A stretch of 64,000 nt of DNA from Ignavibacteriales bacterium (GTDB lineage Bacteria; Bacteroidota; Ignavibacteria; Ignavibacteriales; Melioribacteraceae), in NCBI GenBank assembly GCA_016177735.1, contig JACOUS010000011.1, positions 1-64,000 of the forward strand, written 5' to 3'. Both the position numbers and the translations under genes were made by a program. Shown here one piece after another: positions 9,280 through 18,983 of the stretch; position 1 is the stretch's first letter, and every line of letters starts with the position of its first letter. The notes under the pieces were generated by a model. It did no database searches and had not been told where the DNA came from. It was given only the letters and a program-made list of their open reading frames with translations.

Positions 9280-11943
9280 ATGAAGAAACTTCTATTTGTT
9301 TTATTTGCAGTAGTGTTGGCTGGAACAGCGTTTGCCCAACGAGTCTTTGACCCGATGGACAACGCGGTGGGTACAAACTGGCCCGATCCGGCAGTAAGAG
9401 ATGTCAATTTTTACACCAACGGTACAGAATCATATATGAATCTGTACAACGAAACTACAGATTTTAAGGAAGGCACCGGGTCAATGAAAATTGATTATCG
9501 TGTGGACGCTCAAGACGGATGGGGCGGCTACACAGTACGCGTTACCGGTACAACTCCATTTTCTCCAACAATGGATGCTTCCGCCGGAACTGAAATTAAA
9601 TTCTGGTATAAGGTTGTTAATCCTCTTGTAAAAACAAGTGGTGACGGAAACTTTGTTATGGAATTCAAAATTGGTGAATTTGATGACGAAGGAAACCGCG
9701 ACCTCTGGTTGACGAACACGCCGATTGATTTTTCCGATGCTTCCGGAGAATGGATACAAGCCACAATTCCGATAGCAGTAACAGGTGATAGAACAACCGG
9801 TTTCGAACTCCAATTTGGTGACGGTGACGGTGAATTGCAAGTTCACAAAATTGGTTCTTATGAGCTTGCTATGGTTCATGCTGGCTCAATAACTGGCTCT
9901 GGAACAGCACCGTATCCATATGCAGCCGGAACTGTTTTAGTAGATGGATTTTCCGTTTGGGGAAATGCTCATCCGCCAATTTTCTCTTTTGATAATTCTG
10001 CCGCAAGCTGGAATTTAGATTGGATGGACTGGGCTGGCGCAGATAAAGGTGCTATTGCAGTATCCGATGAAGCCGCCGATAAAGTTGAAGGCGACGGCTC
10101 ATTAAAAATTGATTACACACTCAGCGCTCCGTATGGCTGGGGCGGCTTCCTTTCTATCGATGCTGATGTAACCAGACCGGCTAAATTTGAAGAACGTACC
10201 GCTCTTGTTTTATTTGTTAAAAATCTTGTTCCTTGTACTGCCGATGCAAACAGAGCTTTCATGAGAGTTTTCGTAATGGAAAACAGCAACGGCGAAAATG
10301 AAGAATGGATTACCGATATCGGTATTGATTTGAGTGTTGCATCCGATTGGAAAGGTTACTATCTGCCGTTTGTTGAAAAACCGATGGGTGTTAACGACCG
10401 CTTTCCGCCAAAAGACGGATTTGCTTTGAAGAACAATGCCGGTAATAAAACATTCAATCCGGCTTCAATCACAAAAATCAGAATCGAACTATTCGGAAGA
10501 GGAACCGAAGACGGATTTGCACAGCCGTTAAAGACAACCGGTACGCTTCTTCTCGATGTTATACAGCAATCCGGTTTCCAATTTGCCGATGATGTTCCGC
10601 CGGCAGCAGTATCAAGCTTGCTTGTTGTTTCTGAAACCTACAGCAATCTTGTTACATGGCAAGATCTTCAGGGTGAAGAAGGTGAAAAGTACAATGTTTA
10701 TTACAGCAAAAACCCGATTACAGATATCAACGCTGAAGGTGTATTTCCTTTAAAGACCGGAATCAGCGGTGGAGTTCAAGCAGCTTCGCATTTAATTAGA
10801 GCACCAAAAACAGATGCTCAGCAAACATGGTACTACGCAATCAATTGTATGGATAAAGCAGAGAACGTTGGAGAGATTTTCACTTCCGGCGCAATAACGA
10901 ATACAGCTCAAGGAATTCCAACAGTTCGTTTAACAACTCCTAATTTTGCTGCAGACGGAAGTCTCGCCGAATGGGTAGCCGCCGGTGTTACTCCTTTTAA
11001 AGTTAGATTTGCCGACGGTTCAGCTTTCATAGCTCAGAACGATCATATCGGCGGACCTGGACTGACTGAAGATGATGATGCATCGGGCGATTGCTATGTA
11101 GCTCTCGATAACAACTACCTTTATGTAGCTTACAACATGAATGATGAAGTTGTATTTGATGACAACAGCTACTACCCGGGTAATACATGGGAACTTGATG
11201 CAACAGAATTATTCATGAGCTTCTACGATATTGATAAAACACCTTTAACAAAAGCCTACAAAGGCGGTACAACACCTGATTACCATTTGCGTTTCAACAA
11301 ACAGAAAGCAAGAGAAGATCACTGGTTGAAAGAAACCGACGAACTTTTATTGCCCGGCGAAAACTATTACTGGGCTGAAAAATTCCCGGCTGGTTATATT
11401 ATTGAAGCAAGAATTTCTCTCGCTGATCTTGCAACAAAGAGAGATAATCCTACAGACGCTTCCACGTTGATCGATACAATCTATGCAACACGCGGTATGA
11501 AAATCGGTTTTGACTGGGGCGTATTTGATAATGATGGTGATGTTAGTGTAAGAAGAGAAGCAAGAATCTTCTGGTCGCCATTCAATCAAGATCAAGGTTA
11601 TCAAGACGCAAGATTGTGGATGTACACATGGCTCGAAGACGATCAGGTAGTTACAGACGTTCCGACAGAAACTTTGCCGTTGTCTTATTCATTATCACAG
11701 AACTACCCGAATCCGTTCAACCCGTCAACACAGCTTACTTACTCACTCCAGAAAGCCGGAATGGTATCATTGAAAATATATGATATCCTCGGTCGTGTAG
11801 TTGCAAATCTTGTAAATGAAAATAAAGAAGCCGGAAGCTATACTGTAAATTTCAACGCTTCGCAACTTTCAAGCGGTGTTTATTTTTACAAGCTCGAAAG
11901 CGGTTCGTTCACAAGTGTTAAGAAGATGATGCTCGTGAAGTAA
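9280..11943 (+). CDS. Secreted protein with two CBM11/CIA30-like modules, a CBM9/DOMON-like module and type IX sorting domain
   Basis: Signal peptide MKKLLFVLFAVVLAGTAFAQ. Residues ~22-235 and ~238-430 are a tandem pair of related beta-sandwich modules: both have an N-terminal F-D/N start, then G-x-GSMKIDY or GDGSLKIDY, a Y/DGWGG motif and a late LLLDV or VLVDGF strand. This layout is like CBM11/CIA30 galactose-binding-fold domains. A fibronectin-like stretch follows (~435-540), then a CBM9/DOMON-like module (~550-800, with ADGSLAEW and YLYVAYNMNDE). The end is a type IX sorting domain. No catalytic motif is visible, so it most likely captures glycans at the surface. It sits just upstream of the TonB receptor trio and may substitute for the glycan-binding lipoprotein of Sus systems. 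SD AAAGGAGAGG lies before ATG 9280. Confidence 0.75.
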   Translation: MKKLLFVLFAVVLAGTAFAQRVFDPMDNAVGTNWPDPAVRDVNFYTNGTESYMNLYNETTDFKEGTGSMKIDYRVDAQDGWGGYTVRVTGTTPFSPTMDASAGTEIKFWYKVVNPLVKTSGDGNFVMEFKIGEFDDEGNRDLWLTNTPIDFSDASGEWIQATIPIAVTGDRTTGFELQFGDGDGELQVHKIGSYELAMVHAGSITGSGTAPYPYAAGTVLVDGFSVWGNAHPPIFSFDNSAASWNLDWMDWAGADKGAIAVSDEAADKVEGDGSLKIDYTLSAPYGWGGFLSIDADVTRPAKFEERTALVLFVKNLVPCTADANRAFMRVFVMENSNGENEEWITDIGIDLSVASDWKGYYLPFVEKPMGVNDRFPPKDGFALKNNAGNKTFNPASITKIRIELFGRGTEDGFAQPLKTTGTLLLDVIQQSGFQFADDVPPAAVSSLLVVSETYSNLVTWQDLQGEEGEKYNVYYSKNPITDINAEGVFPLKTGISGGVQAASHLIRAPKTDAQQTWYYAINCMDKAENVGEIFTSGAITNTAQGIPTVRLTTPNFAADGSLAEWVAAGVTPFKVRFADGSAFIAQNDHIGGPGLTEDDDASGDCYVALDNNYLYVAYNMNDEVVFDDNSYYPGNTWELDATELFMSFYDIDKTPLTKAYKGGTTPDYHLRFNKQKAREDHWLKETDELLLPGENYYWAEKFPAGYIIEARISLADLATKRDNPTDASTLIDTIYATRGMKIGFDWGVFDNDGDVSVRREARIFWSPFNQDQGYQDARLWMYTWLEDDQVVTDVPTETLPLSYSLSQNYPNPFNPSTQLTYSLQKAGMVSLKIYDILGRVVANLVNENKEAGSYTVNFNASQLSSGVYFYKLESGSFTSVKKMMLVK

Positions 11944-11952
11944 TTATTTTTT

Positions 11953-11984
11953 CAAGACGCTCTCTGAAAAACGGGAGCGTCTTG
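11953..11984. terminator. Stem-loop after the carbohydrate-binding protein gene
   Basis: Arms CAAGACGCTC and GAGCGTCTTG form a perfect 10-bp stem with a 12-nt loop, flanked by T6 on the left and GTTATTACTTATT on the right. The right-hand T-run is weak, so this may reduce rather than end read-through into the TonB receptor gene. Confidence 0.6.
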
Positions 11985-12015
11985 GTTATTACTTATTAAT
12001 AGTAAGGAAAAGATC

Positions 12016-14700
12016 ATGTGTAATGTAAATCAACGGGAGGGTAGAAAATTGGGCAGACTTAAAAATATTAACGGCAGATTGATTCTACTTTTTCTGTTAG
12101 GAATGGTGCCCGTGATGTTTGCCGGTACAACCGGGAAACTTGCCGGTAAAATTGTGGACTCCGAAACAAAAGAACCTTTGATTGGTGCGAACGTAGTTTT
12201 GCAAGGAACTAATCACGGTGCTGCGGCAGATATTGAAGGGGATTATTATATCAACAATATTCCTCCGGGTGTTTATACTGTTGTTGTCAGTTCTGTCGGT
12301 TATCATAAAGTAACAATAGAAAAAGTTCTTATTAAAATAGATTTGACAACACGCATCGATGCCGAGTTGACACCGACTGCAATTAATCTCGGCGAGGTTG
12401 TAATTCAGGCAAGCCAGCCGTTGATTACAAAAGACCTCACTTCAGCATCGGCAATAGTTTCATCCGAAGATATTAAAATGATGCCGGTTGAAAACATTCA
12501 TCAAGTTATTAACTTGCAAGCCGGTGTAGTTGGCGGTCACTTTAGAGGCGGAAGAAGCAACGAGGTTGCTTATTTGATTGACGGTATCTCTGTCAACGAC
12601 GTTTTCAACGGCGGCATGTCTGTAGAAGTTGAAAATAATTCGATCAGACAAATGGAAGTTATCAGCGGTACTTTCAACGCCGAATATGGTCAGGCTATGT
12701 CCGGTGTTGTAAATATCGTTACTAAAGACGGAGGTTCAAAATTTGAAGGAACGGCATCGGCTTACGTTGGAAGCTTTCTTTCAAAACACTCAGATATTTT
12801 TTACAATCTCGATAAACCGTCAATTAACGGACCGAAAGATTTTCAATTTACTTTCGGAGGTCCTACAAGAATTCTTGATGGGCTAACATTTTTCTTAACC
12901 GGTAGATACTTTAAAGAGGACGGCTATCTTTACGGATGGAGAATTTACAATTCTACCGATAACAATCCTTATGGAAACACCGGAGACAGTGCTTATGTAC
13001 CTATGAATCCATACGAGAAAAAATCTTTCAACGGAAAATTATCTTACAATCTTTCAGATATAAAATTAACTTACAGTTTTTTCTGGGATGACAACTGGAA
13101 CAAATATTATAGCCACGGTTACAGATGGTCGCCCGATGGAATAAAAAATCATTACAGAACAAACACAATAAATAATATTCAGATTTCATACGTGCCGTCG
13201 CAGAGCACTTTTGCCACATTGAAATTTTCCGCCAATGTACACAAGTATGCCGGTTATTTATATGAAGATCCTTATGATTCAAGATATCTTGAACCGAACT
13301 GGGGTTCATCGGTTACCGATTACACATATAGATACGGCGGAAATGAAACAGACCGTTACGAAAGATCAACTAATTCTTATCTCGCTCAATTTACTCTCGA
13401 ATCCCAAGTAACAAAAGAGCACAAAGTTAAACTTGGTGCAGAGTTCAGATATCATGATTTATTTTACTGGTGGCGGACAATTAGAAATCTTACCGAAGGA
13501 CAATTAGACAGCACCGGTAACGCAATATTTACTTTAGGATACAGTGATGTTAATACAACTTACCATGAAAGATTTACAATGAATCCTTATGAATTTTCCG
13601 CTTACATTCAGGATAAGATGGAATATGATATTATGATTATAAATGCCGGCTTGCGTTTCGATTATTTCAATGCCAATACAAGTCTGCCGGCAGATTTAAG
13701 AAACCCGTTGAACAATCCTTTATTCCCGGATGCAAATCTTAGAAGAGATGCAGAGACGGAATATCAATTGAGTCCGCGTCTCGGTGTTTCGTTCCCAATT
13801 TCGGATAAAGGCGCTATTCACTTTTCATACGGACACTTTTTTCAGATTCCTTCTTTTGAAAACTTATATAACAATCACGCTTACGTAATTAATCAAACTA
13901 CTTCGCTTTCTTCCGTTATAGGCAACCCGGAATTGAAAGCACAAAAAACAGTAAAGTATGAACTCGGTTTGCAGCAAGTTATCTTCCCCGAAGTTTCCCT
14001 TGATGTTACACTCTACTACAGCGATATCAGGAATCTGCTTGGAATGGAAATCAAAGAAACATACGAAGGCTTTCTTTACGGAAGATACATTAATAGAGAT
14101 TACGGCAACGTTAAGGGATTGATAGTAACACTCGATAAAAGATTTGCAGATTTCTTCAGCGCAAAAATAGATTATACATATCAAATTGCCGCCGGTAACG
14201 CTTCGGACCCGATGACAGTTTATTACAATAACGTTGCTGATCCGCCGGTAGAAGTAACAAAGAAAAATGTTCCGCTTAACTGGGATCAAACACATACGCT
14301 CAATCTTTCCGTTACTGTTGGTGATCTTACTGATTGGACTGCCGGTATTGTATTTGGTTACGGTTCGGGCATGCCGTACTCCGAAGATAAAAGATATTCG
14401 CAAGGTGTTCGCTTCGAAAACGGCGGCAGAAAACCTTCTACTGTTAATGTAGATCTAAAAGCTAATAAGCATTTCAATGTTTTGGGATTAGATATCAATA
14501 CGTTTTTACTCGTGTATAATTTATTTGATACTCTTAACGAATACGGTGTTTATTCATCAAGCGGCAGAGCCGGCAACGATCTCAATACCGAATTTGCAAG
14601 CCCGGTTATCGGCTTGAACACGATTGAAGAATATGTTAAGAATCCAACATTATATTCCACACCGCGCAGAATTAGTGTTGGTGTTAATGTCGGGTTTTAA
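12016..14700 (+). CDS. TonB-dependent outer-membrane receptor with carboxypeptidase-regulatory-like N-domain
   Basis: After a signal peptide (LILLFLLGMVPVMFAG) there is a carboxypeptidase-D regulatory-like domain (~37-120: GKIVDSETKEPLIGANV and GDYYINNIPPGVYTV), then a plug domain (~135-250: RGGRSNEVAYLIDGISVND, GQAMSGVVNIVTKDGG) and a beta-barrel to the end with a terminal aromatic residue (GVNVGF). It should import a bulky ligand across the outer membrane with energy from TonB. No SusD gene follows, so it is not a classical SusCD pair. The next two genes encode a large surface protein and a PorV-like barrel, in one run with gaps of 21 and 14 bp to their best starts. The start is ambiguous: ATG 12016 (AAGGA upstream) or TTG 12049, which has GGGAGG 8 nt before it and gives a more compact signal peptide. 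Confidence 0.85.
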   Translation: MCNVNQREGRKLGRLKNINGRLILLFLLGMVPVMFAGTTGKLAGKIVDSETKEPLIGANVVLQGTNHGAAADIEGDYYINNIPPGVYTVVVSSVGYHKVTIEKVLIKIDLTTRIDAELTPTAINLGEVVIQASQPLITKDLTSASAIVSSEDIKMMPVENIHQVINLQAGVVGGHFRGGRSNEVAYLIDGISVNDVFNGGMSVEVENNSIRQMEVISGTFNAEYGQAMSGVVNIVTKDGGSKFEGTASAYVGSFLSKHSDIFYNLDKPSINGPKDFQFTFGGPTRILDGLTFFLTGRYFKEDGYLYGWRIYNSTDNNPYGNTGDSAYVPMNPYEKKSFNGKLSYNLSDIKLTYSFFWDDNWNKYYSHGYRWSPDGIKNHYRTNTINNIQISYVPSQSTFATLKFSANVHKYAGYLYEDPYDSRYLEPNWGSSVTDYTYRYGGNETDRYERSTNSYLAQFTLESQVTKEHKVKLGAEFRYHDLFYWWRTIRNLTEGQLDSTGNAIFTLGYSDVNTTYHERFTMNPYEFSAYIQDKMEYDIMIINAGLRFDYFNANTSLPADLRNPLNNPLFPDANLRRDAETEYQLSPRLGVSFPISDKGAIHFSYGHFFQIPSFENLYNNHAYVINQTTSLSSVIGNPELKAQKTVKYELGLQQVIFPEVSLDVTLYYSDIRNLLGMEIKETYEGFLYGRYINRDYGNVKGLIVTLDKRFADFFSAKIDYTYQIAAGNASDPMTVYYNNVADPPVEVTKKNVPLNWDQTHTLNLSVTVGDLTDWTAGIVFGYGSGMPYSEDKRYSQGVRFENGGRKPSTVNVDLKANKHFNVLGLDINTFLLVYNLFDTLNEYGVYSSSGRAGNDLNTEFASPVIGLNTIEEYVKNPTLYSTPRRISVGVNVGF

Positions 14701-14721
14701 TTTTTGAAAATGGAGAAGATA

Positions 14722-17700
14722 ATGAACCGCAAATTTTTGTTAATACTACTAACGTTTGTTGCGGGCAGTGCATTACTTGCACAGTCATCGGAACAAACAG
14801 CAAAATATAGAACCGATCCGGTCGGCGATAAAACATATCGCAAAAAAGGAATTATGAACGGTAACCAGATTAGAACGATATTCCGCAACGACGGGCAAAT
14901 TGGTTACTGGCCCGACCGCCCCTCCGGCGAATGGCCTGTTTACAGCGATCATCATTATCTCGATGGCTGTACACCGATTGTTACTTCCCAAATTACTGCA
15001 CCGGGTAACGGACAAATAGTTCACCCGGCGCAAACATCTTATAGAGAAGAAGTAGATATGGATCCCGTATCCGGTACACTTTGGGTAATGGAGCCGGTGC
15101 CGGGTTATGCAAAGAAAGATGCAGAAGAACCGGCTGTTAGCACTAAAAAAACTACATGGCCTGATCTCTGGCCCAAAGTTCTTCCAAATATTGATGCTGC
15201 TTGGGATGGATATTGGTACGGCTATTTCGGTCGCGGTGTTTTGAATGCAGACTTTGAAGCTTTTTATGTAATGGATGATTCGCAAGATAGAGAATACAAC
15301 AGACAACCTTATAATTATGTACCCGTTGCAAGCAATCCAAACCGCAACGGACTTGGGCTTAGAGTTGAAGTAAGAGGTTTCCAATGGTCACACGTTCTTG
15401 CCGAAGATATTATTTTCTGGCACTTCGATATTATTAATCTTTCAGATTTTGATTACGACACAACTTATTTCGGATTCTACTGCGATACCGGTGTTGGCGG
15501 TGTTGACGATAACGGGGATGACAACGCATCCTACGATACTTTTCTCGATATAGCTTACGCATTTGATAAAGACGGCAAAGGAACACCTGGTAATTGGAAA
15601 ACCGGTTACGTTGGTTATGCATTTTTGGAAAGCCCGGGCAACGGATTTAACGGAAGGGATGATGACGAAGACGGAATGCTTGATGAGAAAAGAGATGATG
15701 GAATTGATAATGACGGCGACTGGGTTGGTTATGTTGATGCAAATGGAAACGGCTATTGGGACGATTATGAACCGTTGAATAATGACCTTGGTAAAGACGG
15801 TGTTGGTCCGCTTGATTATCAATACAATGGACCAGACGAAGGCGAAGGCGATGGAATACCAACACCCGGCGAACCGAACTTTGATGCAACAGATAAAGAT
15901 GAATCCGATCAGATCGGTTTAACAAGTCTTGCAATTGAAAGATTATCAAACAAAGGACCGAATGCTATCTGGCCCAAGAATGACGACGTTATCTGGCGCA
16001 AGATGAATTACAATGTTTTTGATACCGCCATACAAAATGCAAACATTCAAATTCTTTTCGGTTCGGGTCCATTCCCGCTCAAGTTAAACAGAAGAGAAAG
16101 ATTCTCCGTTGCGCTTGTATTCGGAAGCGATTACGAAGACATGGTTTTCAATAAAGAAACAGTACAAGAAATTTATAATGCAAACTATAACTTTGCCAAG
16201 CCGCCGAATAAAGCAACTCTAACTGCAATTGCCGGCGATAAAAAAGTATTCCTTTACTGGGATGATTTTGCTGAAAAATCAGTTGATCCATTCCTTGGTT
16301 ACAAACATGACTTTGAAGGTTACTTGATTTATAGAAGTCAGGAGCCGGCATTTAATGATATCAAATTAATTACCGACTCTAAAGGCGAACCAAAATATTG
16401 GAAGCCGATAGCACAATTCGATCTTAAAGATGGTTTGAAAGGACCCGATCCGATTGGTGTAAACGGTGCTCATTTTTGGAGAGGCAATGAAACCGGTCTT
16501 CAGCATTCATATATTGATACAACTGTTGTAAACGGTGTGAAATATTTTTATGCCCTTGTTGCTTATGATATGGGTGACCCAACTTTCGGTACGAAAGGAT
16601 TAACTCCTTCCGAAACAACAAAAATTATTAATGAGGACCTTGTTGGTAATGTTACCTTCATTGATCAGAACTGCGCGGTAGTCGTTCCAAATGCACCGGT
16701 TGCCGGTTACATTCCGCCTGAAATTGTTGGCGATGTTGACAAAGCCGAAGGGCTTGGTACCGGCAGTTTGAATGTTGCCGTACTCGATCCGTCAAAAATT
16801 AAAGAAGGCGCTTCTTATACAATTGAATTTACTTCAAGCGGCACAGCACAGAAATACATAACAACAAGTTACTCGATTGTAAGAACATTCGAAGGCGCAG
16901 CAGAAACAATTCAAGCAAGTATCGATTCTTCAAACTTCGGCGGTAAATTGAGTCCGCCGTTTGACGGCATCGCTGTTGGTGTTACAAATGATACTGTTGC
17001 AGTTGATAAAAAAGAAACCGGGTGGCTTCAGGGTTCCAGCAACTATGAAATTAATGCTATTGCCGATGCAAGTGCGCCATCGAGAAATATTAAATGGCCC
17101 TCAAATTATGAAGTTGAATGGCTGCCGAGAGGAACCACGAAACAAACCCCGTTTTCAAAAATAGATTTACCGTTTAAAGTTCGTAATGCAACTCGCGGTG
17201 AAGAAGTAGATGCTGAATTAATTGATCCTAACGGCAATAAAACCCTCGATGCCGGTGACGATATAATAATTATAGAATATACCGGTACGCCTTCTTTTGC
17301 AAATGCAAAATATACGTGGCGAATACAATACCGCTCACCAAGCGGAAGTTTCTGGTTTCCGCCTGAACCGGGAGATATTTACAAAGTCGCTATTTCCAAA
17401 CCGTTCCAAACCGGAGACAAATTTACATTCTCAACTAAGTCTGCTAAGATTGACGGACAGACGGCAGTTGGTGAAATGAAAAACATCGGCGTTGTTCCGA
17501 ATCCGTATATCAGCACAGCGGCATGGGAAAAGAGAAACTTCGGTCAAACTGGGCGCGGCGAAAGGAGATTGGATTTTATTCATCTTCCGGCTCAATGTAC
17601 AATTAGAATATATACCATTACCGGCGCTCTTGTTAAAACACTTGAAAAAAATTCCAACGTGAGTGACGGTTCACTTTCATGGAATCTTGTTTCCGAAGAC

Positions 17701-17790
17701 GGAATGGATATTGCCTACGGATTGTACATATATCATGTAGATGCACCGGGCATCGGCGAGCATATCGGAAAATTTGCGATAATTAAATAG
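14722..17790 (+). CDS. Large secreted surface protein with Asp-rich calcium-type region, partner of TonB receptor
   Basis: The start is taken at ATG 14722 because GGAGAAG lies 5-6 nt upstream and it yields a clean signal peptide (MNRKFLLILLTFVAGSALLAQ). Upstream in-frame TTG 14704 and ATG 14710 have no ribosome site. The N-terminal ~240 residues are aromatic-rich. Residues ~255-400 hold dense D/N/G loops (DDNGDDNAS, GRDDDEDGMLDEKRDD, DNDGDWVGYVDANGNGY) typical of calcium-binding surface proteins. A fibronectin-like region (~500-640) and a C-terminal domain starting VVPNPY and ending GLYIYHVDAPG...GKFAIIK look like a divergent type IX sorting domain. No enzyme motif is recognised. Its place between a TonB receptor and a PorV-like barrel suggests an extracellular lid or ligand-capture subunit. 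That role is inferred only. Confidence 0.7.
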   Translation: MNRKFLLILLTFVAGSALLAQSSEQTAKYRTDPVGDKTYRKKGIMNGNQIRTIFRNDGQIGYWPDRPSGEWPVYSDHHYLDGCTPIVTSQITAPGNGQIVHPAQTSYREEVDMDPVSGTLWVMEPVPGYAKKDAEEPAVSTKKTTWPDLWPKVLPNIDAAWDGYWYGYFGRGVLNADFEAFYVMDDSQDREYNRQPYNYVPVASNPNRNGLGLRVEVRGFQWSHVLAEDIIFWHFDIINLSDFDYDTTYFGFYCDTGVGGVDDNGDDNASYDTFLDIAYAFDKDGKGTPGNWKTGYVGYAFLESPGNGFNGRDDDEDGMLDEKRDDGIDNDGDWVGYVDANGNGYWDDYEPLNNDLGKDGVGPLDYQYNGPDEGEGDGIPTPGEPNFDATDKDESDQIGLTSLAIERLSNKGPNAIWPKNDDVIWRKMNYNVFDTAIQNANIQILFGSGPFPLKLNRRERFSVALVFGSDYEDMVFNKETVQEIYNANYNFAKPPNKATLTAIAGDKKVFLYWDDFAEKSVDPFLGYKHDFEGYLIYRSQEPAFNDIKLITDSKGEPKYWKPIAQFDLKDGLKGPDPIGVNGAHFWRGNETGLQHSYIDTTVVNGVKYFYALVAYDMGDPTFGTKGLTPSETTKIINEDLVGNVTFIDQNCAVVVPNAPVAGYIPPEIVGDVDKAEGLGTGSLNVAVLDPSKIKEGASYTIEFTSSGTAQKYITTSYSIVRTFEGAAETIQASIDSSNFGGKLSPPFDGIAVGVTNDTVAVDKKETGWLQGSSNYEINAIADASAPSRNIKWPSNYEVEWLPRGTTKQTPFSKIDLPFKVRNATRGEEVDAELIDPNGNKTLDAGDDIIIIEYTGTPSFANAKYTWRIQYRSPSGSFWFPPEPGDIYKVAISKPFQTGDKFTFSTKSAKIDGQTAVGEMKNIGVVPNPYISTAAWEKRNFGQTGRGERRLDFIHLPAQCTIRIYTITGALVKTLEKNSNVSDGSLSWNLVSEDGMDIAYGLYIYHVDAPGIGEHIGKFAIIK

Positions 17791-17804
17791 AGATGGAGAG
17801 AGAG

Positions 17805-18824
17805 ATGAAATCATATATAATAAAAATTTTTGCTGTGGTTGTAATTACTGCCGGCTGCATAAGTGCGCAGAATGTATCGAAGCGCGGTACAGCGGCAGCT
17901 CCGTTTCTATCAATTAGTCAGGGTGCAAGAGCATCTGCTATGGGAAGCGCATTTGTTGCTATTGCCGATGACCCGAGCGCAATTTTTTGGAATCCAGCCG
18001 GTTTAGCAAAAGTGCAGGGTATCGGGCTCATATTCGAAAGAACAAACTGGATTGCGGATATCAATTACAATTTTGTTGCCGCAAGTTATAACCTCGGAGA
18101 TTACGGTGCGCTCGGTGTCAGTTTTATTTCTTCCGAAATGGATGAAATGAAAGTTACTACAATTGAAAAACCGGATGGTACCGGCGAAACTTTCAGAACA
18201 ACAGATATGGCTATAAGCGTTGCTTATGCAGTTAATCTCACCGATAATTTTTCGATAGGTTTTAATCCGAAATTTATTCAGCAGACAATTTGGAGAATGT
18301 CAGCTTCTGCATTCGCAATTGATATGGGCGTGCAGTATGTAACTCCTTTCGATGGAATTGTTCTTGCGATGTCGATTTCAAACTTCGGTACAAAAATGAA
18401 ACTTGACGGCAACTCTGCTCTTGTTCTTTACGATCCGGATAAAAATTCCTCCGGCAACAACGATATGATTCCGGCTTATCTTCAAACAGAAGAGTGGGAA
18501 CTGCCGCTCAACTTCCGTGTGGGACTTGCATACGAACCGATCAAATCAGATGTGCACAGACTGCTTGTTGCTGTTGATGCCGCACATCCGAGCGATAATT
18601 ACGAAAGTGTTAACGTCGGCGGTGAATATACATTTAACGACATGTTCTTTATCAGAGGCGGATATAAATCATTGTTCCTTGCAGATTCCGAAGAATCATA
18701 CACTTTCGGTTTCGGCTTGAAGCAGCTGCTTCTCGGAAACGTTGCCGTTAGAATTGATTACTCGTACGGAGATTTCGGAAGATTGAACAACATGCAAAAA
18801 TTCTCTTTGGGTTTATCGTTTTGA
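17805..18824 (+). CDS. PorV/PorQ-like outer-membrane barrel protein
   Basis: The motif GTAAAPFLSISQGARASAMG followed by AFVAIADDPSAIFWNPAGLA is the hallmark of the PorV/PorQ (UPF0164) branch of FadL-like barrels. Alternating strands run to the C-terminal YGDFGRLNNMQKFSLGLSF. In type IX secretion PorV shuttles cargo carrying the C-terminal sorting domain to the attachment machinery. Here the gene is fused by context to a TonB receptor and a large surface protein, so it may be a dedicated helper for that protein. ATG 17805 is preferred over in-frame ATG 17793 because GGAGAGAG sits 5 nt before it. The signal peptide ends ITAGCISAQ; the Cys gives a weak lipobox, but cleavage after SAQ is more likely. 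Confidence 0.8.
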   Translation: MKSYIIKIFAVVVITAGCISAQNVSKRGTAAAPFLSISQGARASAMGSAFVAIADDPSAIFWNPAGLAKVQGIGLIFERTNWIADINYNFVAASYNLGDYGALGVSFISSEMDEMKVTTIEKPDGTGETFRTTDMAISVAYAVNLTDNFSIGFNPKFIQQTIWRMSASAFAIDMGVQYVTPFDGIVLAMSISNFGTKMKLDGNSALVLYDPDKNSSGNNDMIPAYLQTEEWELPLNFRVGLAYEPIKSDVHRLLVAVDAAHPSDNYESVNVGGEYTFNDMFFIRGGYKSLFLADSEESYTFGFGLKQLLLGNVAVRIDYSYGDFGRLNNMQKFSLGLSF

Positions 18825-18883
18825 TGGGTTAAGAATCTAATTAATTCATGGTGCCTCCATTTGATTCCCATCAATATGGAAAC

Positions 18884-18920
18884 AAAGGGGTGAGATTGCA
18901 GCCTCGCCCCTTTTTGTTTT
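18884..18920 (+). terminator. Rho-independent terminator after the TonB/surface/PorV trio
   Basis: Arms AAAGGGGTGAG and CTCGCCCCTTT pair over 11 bp with one G-T, loop ATTGCAGC, followed by TTTTTGTTTT. It closes the transcription unit. Confidence 0.9.
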
Positions 18921-18983
18921 AAATGATGTTAAAAAAATCTACAATAAATCTTCGCATAATTTTTCAACAAACAATAACTCATC

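Noticed and set aside
11985-12003. TTATTACTTATTAATA before the TonB receptor, similar to half of the sugar operator
   Set aside because: The half-site spacing is 5 instead of 3 bases and there is no second site at 22-23 bp, so it is most likely chance in AT-rich DNA.
14785-15384. A 199-codon open frame on the minus strand
   Set aside because: It lies inside the well-supported surface-protein gene, has no family motif or ribosome site and reflects codon bias of the other strand.
12016-17790. A SusC/SusD pair
   Set aside because: The receptor lacks a following SusD lipoprotein; the next protein has a type-I-like signal peptide and a sorting-type C-terminus.
17805-17880. Possible lipobox (TAGC) in the PorV-like protein
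   Set aside because: The family is an outer-membrane barrel and SAQ three residues later is a better signal-peptidase I site.
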